Shown here piece by piece: positions 48,554-58,546 of a stretch of DNA of 64,000 bases (its first letter is position 1; the number at the start of each line of letters is the position of its first letter). Location of the stretch: contig NZ_QMEB01000002.1 in the NCBI RefSeq assembly GCF_012912135.1, forward strand, positions 1 to 64,000. The letters run 5' to 3'. The notes below the pieces were generated by a model. It saw only the letters and a program-made list of their open reading frames with translations. It ran no database searches and was not told the origin of the DNA. Both the position numbers and the translations under genes were made by a program. Source of the stretch: Brasilonema bromeliae SPC951 (GTDB taxonomy: Bacteria; Cyanobacteriota; Cyanobacteriia; Cyanobacteriales; Nostocaceae).

Positions 48554-48978
48554 GGGCAAAGAAGGGCGATCGCTCAATCGTTGTATCTTGCCATCTTGCC
48601 ATCTTGGTACATATGTACCATTTCAAGCTTTTTACCATTCTCTTCAGATAGTTGCACTAGCTAAGATAGCCACCTAGAGTCGCCGATAGGAAGAGAAGAC
48701 TCTATCTACAGTATTGGCAATCAATCTTACTTGATATTAATTATATTACCTCAGCAGGAAGAGGGAATGACACGACATCGCTAATATTAAACTTGCATCA
48801 CATCAAACAAAAACTTTCTCTTCCTTCAGATTAATAACTTCATGAAGAAGCGAATTTTGAGTTTTTGTCAAAGTCTCATACCTATTGATTTTTATGGAAT
48901 TTGTGTGCTATCTGACTATCTAATATTAGCTTAGTATTTTTGGACAACAAATAAATTTAGAATAAGAAAGTCTGAATT

Positions 48979-49797
48979 ATGAATGACCAAGAGATGAAGG
49001 GCAAAATCAGTCGTGAAAGAGATTATTTACTGCAAAGGCTTTGGGACGCAAGAGTCATTGTATCTCTAGTATTGATTGCAGTGCTGGTGAGAGTAGGCTA
49101 TGGCGATAATAGACTAGCTCCTACACAAGTTGTTAATACATATGATGTTACCACAAAGACAAACAATTTTATCGGTGAAACCGTGACAGTGAGAAGCCAA
49201 CCGATTAAAAAAGTAGGTTTAGCTTCCTTTACGGTAACTGATCAAAGATTATTAGGCGGCGAGCCTGTAGTAGTCGTCAACGCTTCGGGTCTGGCTTTCG
49301 ATTTACCGACTGACAGTGATACAAGAGTTCAAGTTACGGGTGATGTTCGTAACTTAGATATTCCAAACATTGAGCGGGATTATAACCTCAATTTGCAGGA
49401 CGAATTTTATAAAGACTACATCAATAAACCTGCGATTATTGCTAAGTCAATTCTATTAGCGCCGAGAGTGGGACAAATTACCAAAAACCCTCGCAAGTAC
49501 TATGGTACAAAGGTTGCAGTTATGGGTAATGTTGATAATATCCAAAGTCCCGTTTTGTTCACACTCAATGAAAGCTACTCCCTAGGCGCGGACAATTTGT
49601 TGGTTTTATTCGTTGCAACACCAAAACGGGTGATTAACAAAGGTCAGACAGTAGGCATGGTGGGTGTTGTTCGTCCTTTTGTCGTTGCAGATATTGAACG
49701 AGACTACGGCATAACTTGGGATGAGAGGGTGAGACGACAGTTGGAAGCAGATTACAGAAACAAGCCTGTGTTCGTTGCTGACACTATATACCCATAA
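48979..49797 (+). CDS. Hypothetical protein, N-terminal TM and two OB-like repeats
   Basis: Two similar halves (NFIGETVTVRSQ... / KYYGTKVAVMGNV...), each ending in DIERDYxxxxxxE. Confidence 0.5.
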   Translation: MNDQEMKGKISRERDYLLQRLWDARVIVSLVLIAVLVRVGYGDNRLAPTQVVNTYDVTTKTNNFIGETVTVRSQPIKKVGLASFTVTDQRLLGGEPVVVVNASGLAFDLPTDSDTRVQVTGDVRNLDIPNIERDYNLNLQDEFYKDYINKPAIIAKSILLAPRVGQITKNPRKYYGTKVAVMGNVDNIQSPVLFTLNESYSLGADNLLVLFVATPKRVINKGQTVGMVGVVRPFVVADIERDYGITWDERVRRQLEADYRNKPVFVADTIYP

Positions 49798-49808
49798 CTA
49801 ACTCTTAT

Positions 49809-49840
49809 GAGGTTAAACCCCGTCCTTAAGGACGGGGTCT
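49809..49840. terminator. Hairpin downstream of ORF 48979-49797
   Basis: aaccccgtccttaaggacggggt perfect palindrome followed by a T-rich tract. Confidence 0.7.
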
Positions 49841-50151
49841 TTCCTTGTATTATCTACTTGCTTGAGTGACTTAGAAGGCGCAGGTTTACGAGGTCGTTGA
49901 AAATAGGGCTTGTCCCGTTACAGATGCTGTTGGCGAAATATTTCTTAACTGACATCTTGCACCATTCTCAACAAGACCTAAAAAACCGGGTTTTTGAACA
50001 GTAAATTAAGGTTTGCAAGTGTCATCATTCTCAAGAAACCCGATTTTTTACCCTGGTGCAAGATCTGAGTTAACATTTCCCAACCAGGAAAACCCTATGT
50101 TCGGGAAGATATGGAATTTTGGTTGGGAGAGAGATTGCTGGTTTGTGTTGA

Positions 50152-50652
50152 TCACAGGCGAGTCGCTAAAAGTTTTAGTTCCGCAATCAGTCTATTCAGG
50201 GCTTTTTGAGCTGTTTTATAACCATTCGCCTGTCGCCCCAACTTCAATTCAAATAAAATGCGATCGCGTATTGTCTCAAAGTTCACAACGTCTTGAATAA
50301 AGATGAAGGCTGCCCCCTTTCTCATTTCTGAATTATTTTCTTGAAGATTCTGTACTTGGGCTTTAAGTCTCTCTATCTCCTGCTCATACCGTGTAATACT
50401 TGGTAGGTGTTCTCCCTCCAACGGTGTAACACTCGGTAGGTGTTCCGCCTCCGACGGTGTAATACTTGGTAAAAGGTTCCTGCTGACTATTTCTTCGAGA
50501 TAGTCAGCTCTGGTTAACCCCAAACATTCAGCGATCACGCCCAATGCCCTCCAGGTATCGTCCGTTAGCCGTAGAGAACGCACAGAACGGTAGTCATCGT
50601 TTTTGAGTGCGAACTTTCCCTGAATATCTCTTTTCATATGAAGTTTCACCAT
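50152..50652 (-). CDS. Hypothetical protein with ribbon-helix-helix-like N-terminus and coiled coil
   Basis: FALKNDDYRSVRSLRLTDDTWRALGVIAECLGLTRADYLEEIV; short tandem HLPS[IV]TP repeats; EIERLKAQVQNLQENN. Confidence 0.55.
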   Translation of the reverse strand: MVKLHMKRDIQGKFALKNDDYRSVRSLRLTDDTWRALGVIAECLGLTRADYLEEIVSRNLLPSITPSEAEHLPSVTPLEGEHLPSITRYEQEIERLKAQVQNLQENNSEMRKGAAFIFIQDVVNFETIRDRILFELKLGRQANGYKTAQKALNRLIAELKLLATRL

Positions 50653-50743
50653 GTCTTACACCGGTATTGTAAACAACGGATTGGGTCGGGTTCAACCGTG
50701 TATTACATGATTTTGGTGATTGAAAAAAAAGGTACGTGTTGTT

Positions 50744-52423
50744 TTAAGCGACGGCTAGTGCGGCAAATCGTGATATTCTGGTTTGGGCGTGAGGTATACC
50801 ATCTAACCAAGCAATCATACGAACGATATTAATAGCAACAGCGGTGATTTGGTGCTGCAACCGGACTTTGGGCAGGTTGCGGTAACGTGCTTTCCGTAAA
50901 CCAAAAGCGTTTATTCCTTGTGATAAAGTGCCTTCGACACCAGCACGGGTGTTATAACGCTCTTTCCACTCATCAGTATCCTGAGTTGATCGGATAGTTT
51001 GAATAATTTGGTGTTCTTCTTTTGGACGCAATCTTAATTTTCTTGGCTCACTTTCACTTTTTGATTTAATACACAAATGCCTAAAATCACAACGGCGGCA
51101 GACTTTGGAGGGAAACTTCACGTTAATTCCTGAATTGCCCCAATTATCTATTGCAGGAGTCCAAGTCGTACTTTTTTGACCTTGAGGGCACGTAACTGTT
51201 TTAGCGTCCCACTCGACACTAAATTTACTGATGTCATACCCACCAGGCGTTTTTGCTTGCCAACTGACGTTTGGACGAACTGGACCAATAAGTTCTATAT
51301 CAAAATCGATTTGACTTTTTATCAGTAATTCGCTGTCTACGTAACCTGCATCGACAATATGTTCAGATGGTGATAAGCCTTTTGATTCCAAAGATACATG
51401 AATTGGTTCTGTCTGGTCTACGTCAGATAATTGGGCTTGGGTCGTCTCAACATTTGTAATCAAATGAACATCATTAGCATCACAAGTTTCAGTAATATGT
51501 ACCTTGTAACCAATCCAGGTTGTGCTGCGTTTATTGGCGTAACGAGCATCTGTATCGTAAGGAGAGTCAAAACGGTCGCCTGCTTTTGGTAAGTCTGCTG
51601 CGTTGCGCCAACGTAATTTGCCAGGTGTATCTAATGGTACATCTGTGTAGTCTATATAATATTGATGTAGCCAAGTTTGGCGGAGAACTTCAATTGCTGG
51701 AATTTGCCGCAGCCATTGGGGTGTTGTTGACGATTCGTAGATAGATGCTAATAGCTGCATACCATCATTACCAATAGTTTCAGCATATTCATACCGAGCC
51801 GCAACACATGCACGGTAAGCGGTACTCATCTACGGCACGTCCGTAACGTTCAAACCACTCTTGTGGAACCCAACCACGTAACCAATCTGGTGCGACAGTG
51901 GCGACCGCGTTTAATGCAGCACGTAAGGTTTCGGCTACGTTTTCAAGGCGATTCAAATTCCGAACTGCCGCCAGCACATGAGTTGAATCAGTGCGCTGTT
52001 TTCCTTTGTCTTTTATAATACCTTTTTCTTGAAACTGCTTTAATAAAATATCCAGTAATTTTTGTTCAACACCCCCCGCTATTAGTCGCCCTCTAAATTC
52101 GCATAGCACGCTAAAATCAAAGCCGGGGTCGGTTAGTTCTAGAGAAAGTGCGTACTTCCAATCAATTCGACCGCGCACTGCAACTGAAACGCTTGCCTGT
52201 CAGTCATGTCGTTGATGTATTGCAACACACATACCAGAGCTAATCGCCAAGGGCTAAAAGCTGGTTGACCTCGTGTTGAGAATAGAGCTTCAAAGTCTTG
52301 ATCGCAAAAGATAGTACCGATAGAATCCCTCATTTTTATACAAGTGTTACCTTTGGCAAAGGCTAAACGAGCGATGTGTGCTGTTTCTTCTGGAATTGGG
52401 TCGATTTCTTGAAGTTGAATCAT
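50744..52423 (-). pseudogene. IS1182-type transposase, split into three frames
   Basis: ORFs 52139-52423, 51789-52178 and 50744-51829 are collinear (FSPWRLALVCVLQYINDMTDRQA; QRTDSTHVLAAVRNLNRLENVAETLR; VTCPQGQKSTTW, CRRCDFRHLC, YNTRAGVEGTLSQGINAFGLRKARYRNLPKV). Confidence 0.85.
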
Positions 52424-52555
52424 TACTATTCTCCACCAGTAGACACCCTAACGATACAAATAATCGAACCGTACCCAGAGGTTTAATTTTTTCGCGTACT
52501 CATTGGCAACTGGAGTACACAATCACAAGTTGAATCTTTAACTTGTAGGTATTGC

Positions 52556-52957
52556 CTCTGAATGTTTGGGATTAAGTAGAGCCGACTACCTGGAGGAAAT
52601 AGTTAGAAGAAAGTTTTATCCGTGTAATACATGGAAAAGCGTCGCTCTCCAACCGTGTAATATATGGAAATCCTCAGAGCTATTACCGAGTATTACGCGG
52701 TATGAACAGGAGATAGAGACGCTTAAAGCCCAAGTATAGAATCTCACTTCACGTAACTCTGAAATTAAGGAACGCTCAGCCATTACCAAAGTGCATGATG
52801 TTGTAGATTATGAGGCGGTACGCGTTAGCGGAGCGGCGCGGAACGCGCTTCGCATTTTATCTGAATTGAAATTAGGGCGACAGGCTCATGCTTATAAAAC
52901 AACCCGAAAAGCTTTAAATAGAATGATTGCCGAGCTAAAACTCCTAAAATATTGTTG
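52556..52957 (+). pseudogene. Relict inverted paralogue of ORF 50152-50652
   Basis: Plus strand reads CLGLSRADYLEEIVRRKF...LLPSITRYEQEIETLKAQV*NL...HDVVDYEAVR[VSGAARNAL]RILSELKLGRQAHAYKTTRKALNRMIAELKLLKYC*. Confidence 0.8.
52825..52850. repeat. 24-nt net micro-insertion in HIP1 site, empty site preserved at 50260-50267
   Basis: cgcg[ttagcggagcggcgcggaacgcgctt]cgcatt versus cgcgatcgcatt in the paralogue. Confidence 0.88.
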
Positions 52958-53064
52958 AGAACGATTACCGACAAAATCTGTTTGAAATAGTACTGCTCAA
53001 TGTTTTTCCTTACATTGGGTTTTATGGGCTCAAATGTAACGAAATATTTCGCCAACAGCATCCG

Positions 53065-54084
53065 TTACAAAACAAGGCGGTGAGCAAATGCAACCCACTC
53101 GTCTAATCGTTTACAATCAACGATCTCAAATCCTGCTTTTGTTAGAGCCTTGTCAACATTATCCTCATGATCAGCAGTAAAACCCGCTGTAATCAGAAGT
53201 CCGACCTGTGCATCAGTTTGACGCAGCGCACGCTGGAAGTCATCAGCAAGAGCAATGTGCATTCGTGCTAGAATATTTGCGACGATAAGGTCAAAAGTTT
53301 TTGTAGGTTTGATGCTTGGCACATTGTCGATAATGTCTCCACCCATCCAATGCCCCATCTCACTTCCAGACCCCAAGCTTCCTTTCATCACCCTTACCTG
53401 CTGTTCTACTCCGTTACAACGTACGGCGTCCTGAGTGGCTTCTACAGCAATGCTATCATTGTCTAGCGCTAAGACGTTTGCCCCAAGCTTCGCCATTGCC
53501 ACACTAAGAATACCTGAACCTGAACCCAAGTCTAAGACATTCATGGTGGGGATGATATACTGCTCAAGCAGTTGAAGGCTGAGAATGGTTGCTGGATGTA
53601 AACCGCTGCCAAAACAGAGGGTTGTCTTCAGTCTCAGAGTGATTTCGTCTGCTGTCTGGGATTGTAATGGTGCATCAGGAGTCACCACAACGAAACGTTT
53701 CCCAATCCGATGAACTCTGGAGTTGAGTCCGTTTGCGTCTGTGGGTTTCTCCTCAACCACACTCGTCTGTATCGCAGTTGTTAGTCCAGTACGGTGCAAG
53801 GGCGAGAGCAAATTAACGATTTTTTCTACACGTGTCCTCGACTGGGCATCTAGTGGTAGATATAAGTAAATCGTGAACGTCCATTGAGGGTGCTGATCAA
53901 CTGGGTGGGGTAGGTTAGGTTCTGTATATTCTACGATATTAATGTCATCAATATCGATAGTTTCTGCAAGCAGCGTACAGACCCAATCAATAGCCTCGTG
54001 TGTTGTATCGAGGCTTAACTCTATCCACGGCATATTTTTTTTCTTCTCAATCAAATACAGGGGGCCAAATTTCAGAGACTGCAA
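53065..54084 (-). CDS. PrmA-like (ribosomal protein L11 methyltransferase family) methyltransferase
   Basis: TTLCFGSGLHPATILSLQLLEQY...MNVLDLGSGSGILSVAMAKLGANVLALDNDSIAVEATQDAVRCNGV...FDLIVANILARMHIALADDFQRAL. Confidence 0.8.
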   Translation of the reverse strand: MQSLKFGPLYLIEKKKNMPWIELSLDTTHEAIDWVCTLLAETIDIDDINIVEYTEPNLPHPVDQHPQWTFTIYLYLPLDAQSRTRVEKIVNLLSPLHRTGLTTAIQTSVVEEKPTDANGLNSRVHRIGKRFVVVTPDAPLQSQTADEITLRLKTTLCFGSGLHPATILSLQLLEQYIIPTMNVLDLGSGSGILSVAMAKLGANVLALDNDSIAVEATQDAVRCNGVEQQVRVMKGSLGSGSEMGHWMGGDIIDNVPSIKPTKTFDLIVANILARMHIALADDFQRALRQTDAQVGLLITAGFTADHEDNVDKALTKAGFEIVDCKRLDEWVAFAHRLVL

Positions 54085-55195
54085 GTTCCCACTCTGGGAA
54101 CAACTCTGAGATAGTCAGCTTTTCACCATTCCCTAGCACTGTCGCCCCATTGCTTAAGCGATGAACAGCCACAGTTTGAGCATCTGGATCAATGAGTAGC
54201 GCGACTTTCACTCCCAAATCTAAGAATCTTTGAATTGTCTGTTGTACAGATATAAGTCGGTCAAAGGCAGATTTAATCTCCACAACGAGATCAGGTACTA
54301 ATTCAGGATAAGTTCGCGGTACTCGCTTCAAGCGTTCCCGTGAAAAGAATGAAATACGCGGCGCAGCTATCTCTCCATTGGGTAACTGAAATCCACCTCT
54401 AGAGCCAATGATATGTCCTAGCTTGCGCGGTTCTACCCAAGAAAACAAAAATGCACAAAATCGAGCGCTAATTTCACCAGAGGTAAAATCAGGTGGGGAA
54501 TCATTCAAGTTATCCTCACTGCCAAAGTCTCTACTAGGAGCAATATTTACCTGTGGTATGCCAACAGATGTGATTTCTCTGAGCACTTCTTGCTTTAGAT
54601 TTTGAAGGTTTATGCCTAGCTTTTCCAACACCCTCACTGCTACCCCATCTGTAACCATCAATACACCCAGTAAAAGGTGCTCTGTACCAATGTGTGTGTG
54701 ACCTAATTTCTGAGATTCTTCAACAGCAAAGTCCAAAACTTGCTTACCTTTAGGAGTAAAGGGATACTCTATGCCTTTAATTCCAGAACCACGACCAATA
54801 ATTTTTTCTACCTCTATTTGAGCCGCTTCCAAGGTGACACCAAAAGACTTGAGAATTTTAGCAGCAAGACCATTACCTTCTGCAATTAATCCAATCAAAA
54901 TCTGTTCAGTACCTACAAATTGATGTCCTAAGCGCTCACCTTCGCCTTGTGCAAGTACAATTGCACGGTATGCTTTGGCGGTAAATCTTTCAAACATAGA
55001 CCTTTCCTCTGGTAAGAAGATGAATTGCATTGGACAGCGAAACAACTGGGCAATTTTAAAGGCTAGAGACAAACTTGGGTCGTATTTACCAACTTCAATA
55101 GCGTTGATGGTTTGACGACTCACGCCCAAACGTTGTGCTAATTCCGCCTGTGACCAATTGCGTTGAGTTCTAAGAAGACGTAAACGATTTTGCAT
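54047..55195 (-). CDS. XRE-type HTH + double Clp_N repeat + Uma2 (PD-(D/E)XK-like) fusion protein
   Basis: HTH MQNRLRLLRTQRNWSQAELAQRLGVSRQTINAIEVGKYDPSLSLAFKIAQLF; Clp_N repeats FTAKAYRAIVLAQGEGERLGHQFVGTEQILIGLIAEG / AVEESQKLGHTHIGTEHLLLGVLMVTDGVAVRVLEKLG; Uma2 YPELVPDLVVEIKSAFDRLISVQQTIQRFLDLGVKVALLIDPDAQTVAVHR. Confidence 0.85.
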   Translation of the reverse strand: MQNRLRLLRTQRNWSQAELAQRLGVSRQTINAIEVGKYDPSLSLAFKIAQLFRCPMQFIFLPEERSMFERFTAKAYRAIVLAQGEGERLGHQFVGTEQILIGLIAEGNGLAAKILKSFGVTLEAAQIEVEKIIGRGSGIKGIEYPFTPKGKQVLDFAVEESQKLGHTHIGTEHLLLGVLMVTDGVAVRVLEKLGINLQNLKQEVLREITSVGIPQVNIAPSRDFGSEDNLNDSPPDFTSGEISARFCAFLFSWVEPRKLGHIIGSRGGFQLPNGEIAAPRISFFSRERLKRVPRTYPELVPDLVVEIKSAFDRLISVQQTIQRFLDLGVKVALLIDPDAQTVAVHRLSNGATVLGNGEKLTISELFPEWELAVSEIWPPVFD

Positions 55196-55426
55196 TGCTT
55201 GGCTGAAAAAAAACTAGTTTATTTGTATAGTTTTTGCCTAGCCTGTATCCTATAGTAAACTTAACTTGTCTTTATGTCAAGTTTACTTTACTTTAACTCC
55301 CAAAGCTATATTTCATACCGTTTTCAGGAAATGACAGGCTAGTGGTCCGCCACATTAATTTTGACAGGTCGTGAGGGGAATCTTGTTTTCTTTGGACTCT
55401 CGCCCAAATGGTGACGAGGTATGGCG

Positions 55427-55452
55427 TTCGCGTAGCGGCTGCTTTGCAGCAT
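55427..55452. repeat. Intergenic micro-insertion in HIP1 site
   Basis: ggcg[ttcgcgtagcggctgctttgcagcat]cgcc. Confidence 0.75.
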
Positions 55453-55713
55453 CGCCGCCCCTATCTTACACCAATGCTCGTTTGGTGGGAGCGAGCGCTG
55501 CAATTTTGATCAGCTTTTGGACAAAGAATTTGCTATTAACTATTGTGTTGCGAATGCTGATATTTTTTTGTTGGCAGTGGCTTGTGCAACTGCATTAAAA
55601 CTTGATTGAAGTTTTTACTTGTAAGTAAATTTCATTCTTTGAAAATGCGATCGCAGCGTTGCTTACAGTGCTGCGATCGCATTCATCTATGAAATAGCGA
55701 TCGCCTTCATCAC

Positions 55714-56439
55714 CTAAATCCCCGCACCATCTAAAAACTCTGAAATCATCAAATCACTACTGGACTTGCCATTGTTCGTTTGTGAGTCGCTGACTTGCAA
55801 TGCGTGTACAGAAGGTTGTACCTCTAACTCTTGGACTTGTTTTTCTAAAGCTTTAACCCGTTCAAATAAAGCGCGAATCACTTCTGCTTCCACATCCCGC
55901 AGTTTATTGTGAGCCAGAACATCGGTGCTTTCCTCAGCCTGACGAGTCACACGCCCTGGAACCCCTACGACTGTGGTGTTGCTAGGCACATCTCGCAGCA
56001 CGACTGAACCTGCTCCAATGCGGACATGATCCCCAATATTAATGTTACCCAATACTTTAGCACCTGCTCCCACAACAACGTGATTGCCAACAGTAGGATG
56101 GCGCTTTCCTGTCTGTTTGCCAGTACCGCCTAGGGTAACTCCTTGGTAAATTAGGCTGTACTCACCCACCACTGCTGTCTCACCAATCACGACTCCCATA
56201 CCGTGGTCAATAAAAACTCCCGTGCCAATTTTTGCTCCAGGGTGAATCTCAATTCCAGTAAAAAACCGACTGATATGGGAGATCAACCGAGGTATGAAGG
56301 GAATCCCCCTTTGATAAAGCCAGTGTGCCACTCGATGGAAGAGTATGGCTTGAAAACCTGGGTAACAGAATAACACTTCCAGCCAGTTACGGGCGGCTGG
56401 ATCACGTTCATAAATCGTTCGCAAATCAGTTAGCAGCAT
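55714..56439 (-). CDS. cysE: Serine O-acetyltransferase
   Basis: [72 protein letters not shown]. Confidence 0.94.
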   Translation of the reverse strand: MLLTDLRTIYERDPAARNWLEVLFCYPGFQAILFHRVAHWLYQRGIPFIPRLISHISRFFTGIEIHPGAKIGTGVFIDHGMGVVIGETAVVGEYSLIYQGVTLGGTGKQTGKRHPTVGNHVVVGAGAKVLGNINIGDHVRIGAGSVVLRDVPSNTTVVGVPGRVTRQAEESTDVLAHNKLRDVEAEVIRALFERVKALEKQVQELEVQPSVHALQVSDSQTNNGKSSSDLMISEFLDGAGI

Positions 56440-56692
56440 AATTTGTTTCTATCTCGGGAAGTTCATAAACAACTCAAAATATGCACCGACACCAAATCTC
56501 AACAGACAAGACAGGTGTGTAAGTTTTGTAATCAATCAAGTTATTTGTGATAATTGTGTTAGCAAAACTACGGTAAAACGATAAGTTTATGATATTTTAT
56601 GAGTAGATAGCGCAATATTATTACATTTAACACTGCCATGAGAATGAATCTATCATAAAATTACAATAAAATTATCGACCAACAGTAGTATA

Positions 56693-57160
56693 TTGAGTAC
56701 AAACTTGAATAGCCAAAACTACACCCTTTTGGATCTGTCTTCCAAAGTTGAATACGCGCTGCTAGCACTTTTAGAATTAGCAACCAACAAGGGAAAAAAA
56801 ACTCCTCTCACTATGAGTGAAATGACTGCTAAACAACCCATACCTGAGCGCTATCTGGAACAAATTCTCACCAGTTTGCGGCGAGCAGGTGTCATACAGA
56901 GTCATCGTGGCTCGCGAGGAGGCTTTGTTCTGGCGCGTGAACCTTGGCAAATCACCTTGCTGGAGATTGTCACTTTGGTGGAAGGAGAACGTAAAGACAG
57001 AGAACCCTCTGTGACTTCCACTTTGGAAAGGGATTTGGTTCATGAGATCTGGGAGCAAGCCAACACCGCCTCTATTAAGGTTTTACAGAACTATACACTC
57101 CAAGATTTGTGTCAGCAAAGAGAGGCTCGCTTGCAGCAAGGTCCAATGTATTATATTTAG
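56693..57160 (+). CDS. Rrf2-family transcriptional regulator
   Basis: LSSKVEYALLALLELA...QPIPERYLEQILTSLRRAGVIQSHRGSRGGFVLAREPWQITLLEIV. Confidence 0.9.
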   Translation: MSTNLNSQNYTLLDLSSKVEYALLALLELATNKGKKTPLTMSEMTAKQPIPERYLEQILTSLRRAGVIQSHRGSRGGFVLAREPWQITLLEIVTLVEGERKDREPSVTSTLERDLVHEIWEQANTASIKVLQNYTLQDLCQQREARLQQGPMYYI

Positions 57161-57504
57161 ACATTCTCGGAGTTACCATATGCAGATAGCAAAAAACATC
57201 ACAGCATTAGGCAGACCGATTCTTGTCGTTTGTTTCAAAGAGATTCCCAAACAGTTGGAGATTGTTTCTCACCAAACCAGTCACTTCTGCCAAAAACTCG
57301 ATTGAAATGAGTAGGAGGAAACAACAAAAGAAGTAGACTCAAGTTTAATCAGAGAAACTATCTTGGTCGAGTCAACAGCCACCTCACACAGGAATCACGC
57401 GATTCAATGATGGGATTTACCACCGGATGACCATCCTATTCTAACAATCCTTCATAAAAGGTGCAGGGTGCAGGGGTACTCCTAACACTCCACACCCAGT
57501 CTCT

Positions 57505-57948
57505 TCACTCAACTATGACTGTGTTTAATGACTCCAGAGGAATACTGAAGACGTAATAGATAACCCCAATTCCAAGAAGTATAACAGCAAGGCTAGAGAG
57601 GATGACCAATCGGTCTGCTGGTTGGTAGGTATCCTCCTCAATATCACGGCGTACAACAAGATAATGCTGTGTTGAAAGCATGACTGTTAACAAACCAACT
57701 AATGAGAAGGCTAAACCTAACTTCCAACCATCACCAGGTGCTTGAGGTGCAAGAGGAGGACGAAGAATACGCAAGCGGACAATCAAAACACCAAACCCCA
57801 TCAAAGCAATTCCACTCCTCATCCATGCAAGATAGGTACGTTCATTTGCTAAATGTTCCCGCACTTTATCTGTTGAACTAGGTTTATTTGACTTTTCTTT
57901 TTCTGAAATTTCTGCATTCGCCTTCATAAATTTGAATGGTAGTTGCAT
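57505..57948 (-). CDS. DUF202 (YidH-type) membrane protein
   Basis: VREHLANERTYLAWMRSGIALMGFGVLIVRLR plus three TM segments. Confidence 0.85.
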   Translation of the reverse strand: MQLPFKFMKANAEISEKEKSNKPSSTDKVREHLANERTYLAWMRSGIALMGFGVLIVRLRILRPPLAPQAPGDGWKLGLAFSLVGLLTVMLSTQHYLVVRRDIEEDTYQPADRLVILSSLAVILLGIGVIYYVFSIPLESLNTVIVE

Positions 57949-58305
57949 ACAAAACTTTTTAAATTTTTTGATGAATTTGAGTCAAATTTACTTCTGTGAA
58001 AGTTTATTTTCCTCTGTCTTATTCTATATTCCAGATTTGACAATAAAATTTAATAGTGTTATCTTGATAATTGTGAATTATACTGGTTAATTAGTCAATT
58101 TTGACTGTATCCAATAATACTTTTTAAAAATCGATATTTGATGACACAACAATTTCAAAGAGATTGAAATGACTTTGACTTGTTAAGACGGACTTGATAT
58201 AGTAATCCTATTTGATTTTTTAAAATCGTGCATGTTCAGATTCCGTTGGGTTTCACTTCGTTCAACCTGAGATATTGCATCACTTTCAATTAGCCCATTT
58301 TGACC

Positions 58306-58416
58306 GCCTCGGAATTAATTCCGAGGCTCACAGCCCAAGTCTACTAAAGTAGACTTCAAGGCTTATGCAGTCGTCTTTAGACGACTTTTGCTATGAGACT
58401 GGGATTTAAATCCCAG
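58306..58416. repeat. Array of four short palindromes/hairpins
   Basis: GCCTCGGAATTAATTCCGAGGC, AAGTCTACTAAAGTAGACTT, AGTCGTCTTTAGACGACT, CTGGGATTTAAATCCCAG. Confidence 0.85.
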
Positions 58417-58546
58417 GCGGACGAGAATGCAAGCTTGAGAATCGTGCAAGATCTCAGTTCAACCCAACCTACAAATATTAAAAGTGTTTGACCCAACTTA
58501 GTCAACAAAGATTAACATCTCAAAAGTCCTCTCAATAAGACTTTCG

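Noticed and set aside
48120-48677. Overlapping ORFs on both strands over the hairpin-rich region
   Set aside because: They translate palindromes and a terminator; no recognisable domain.
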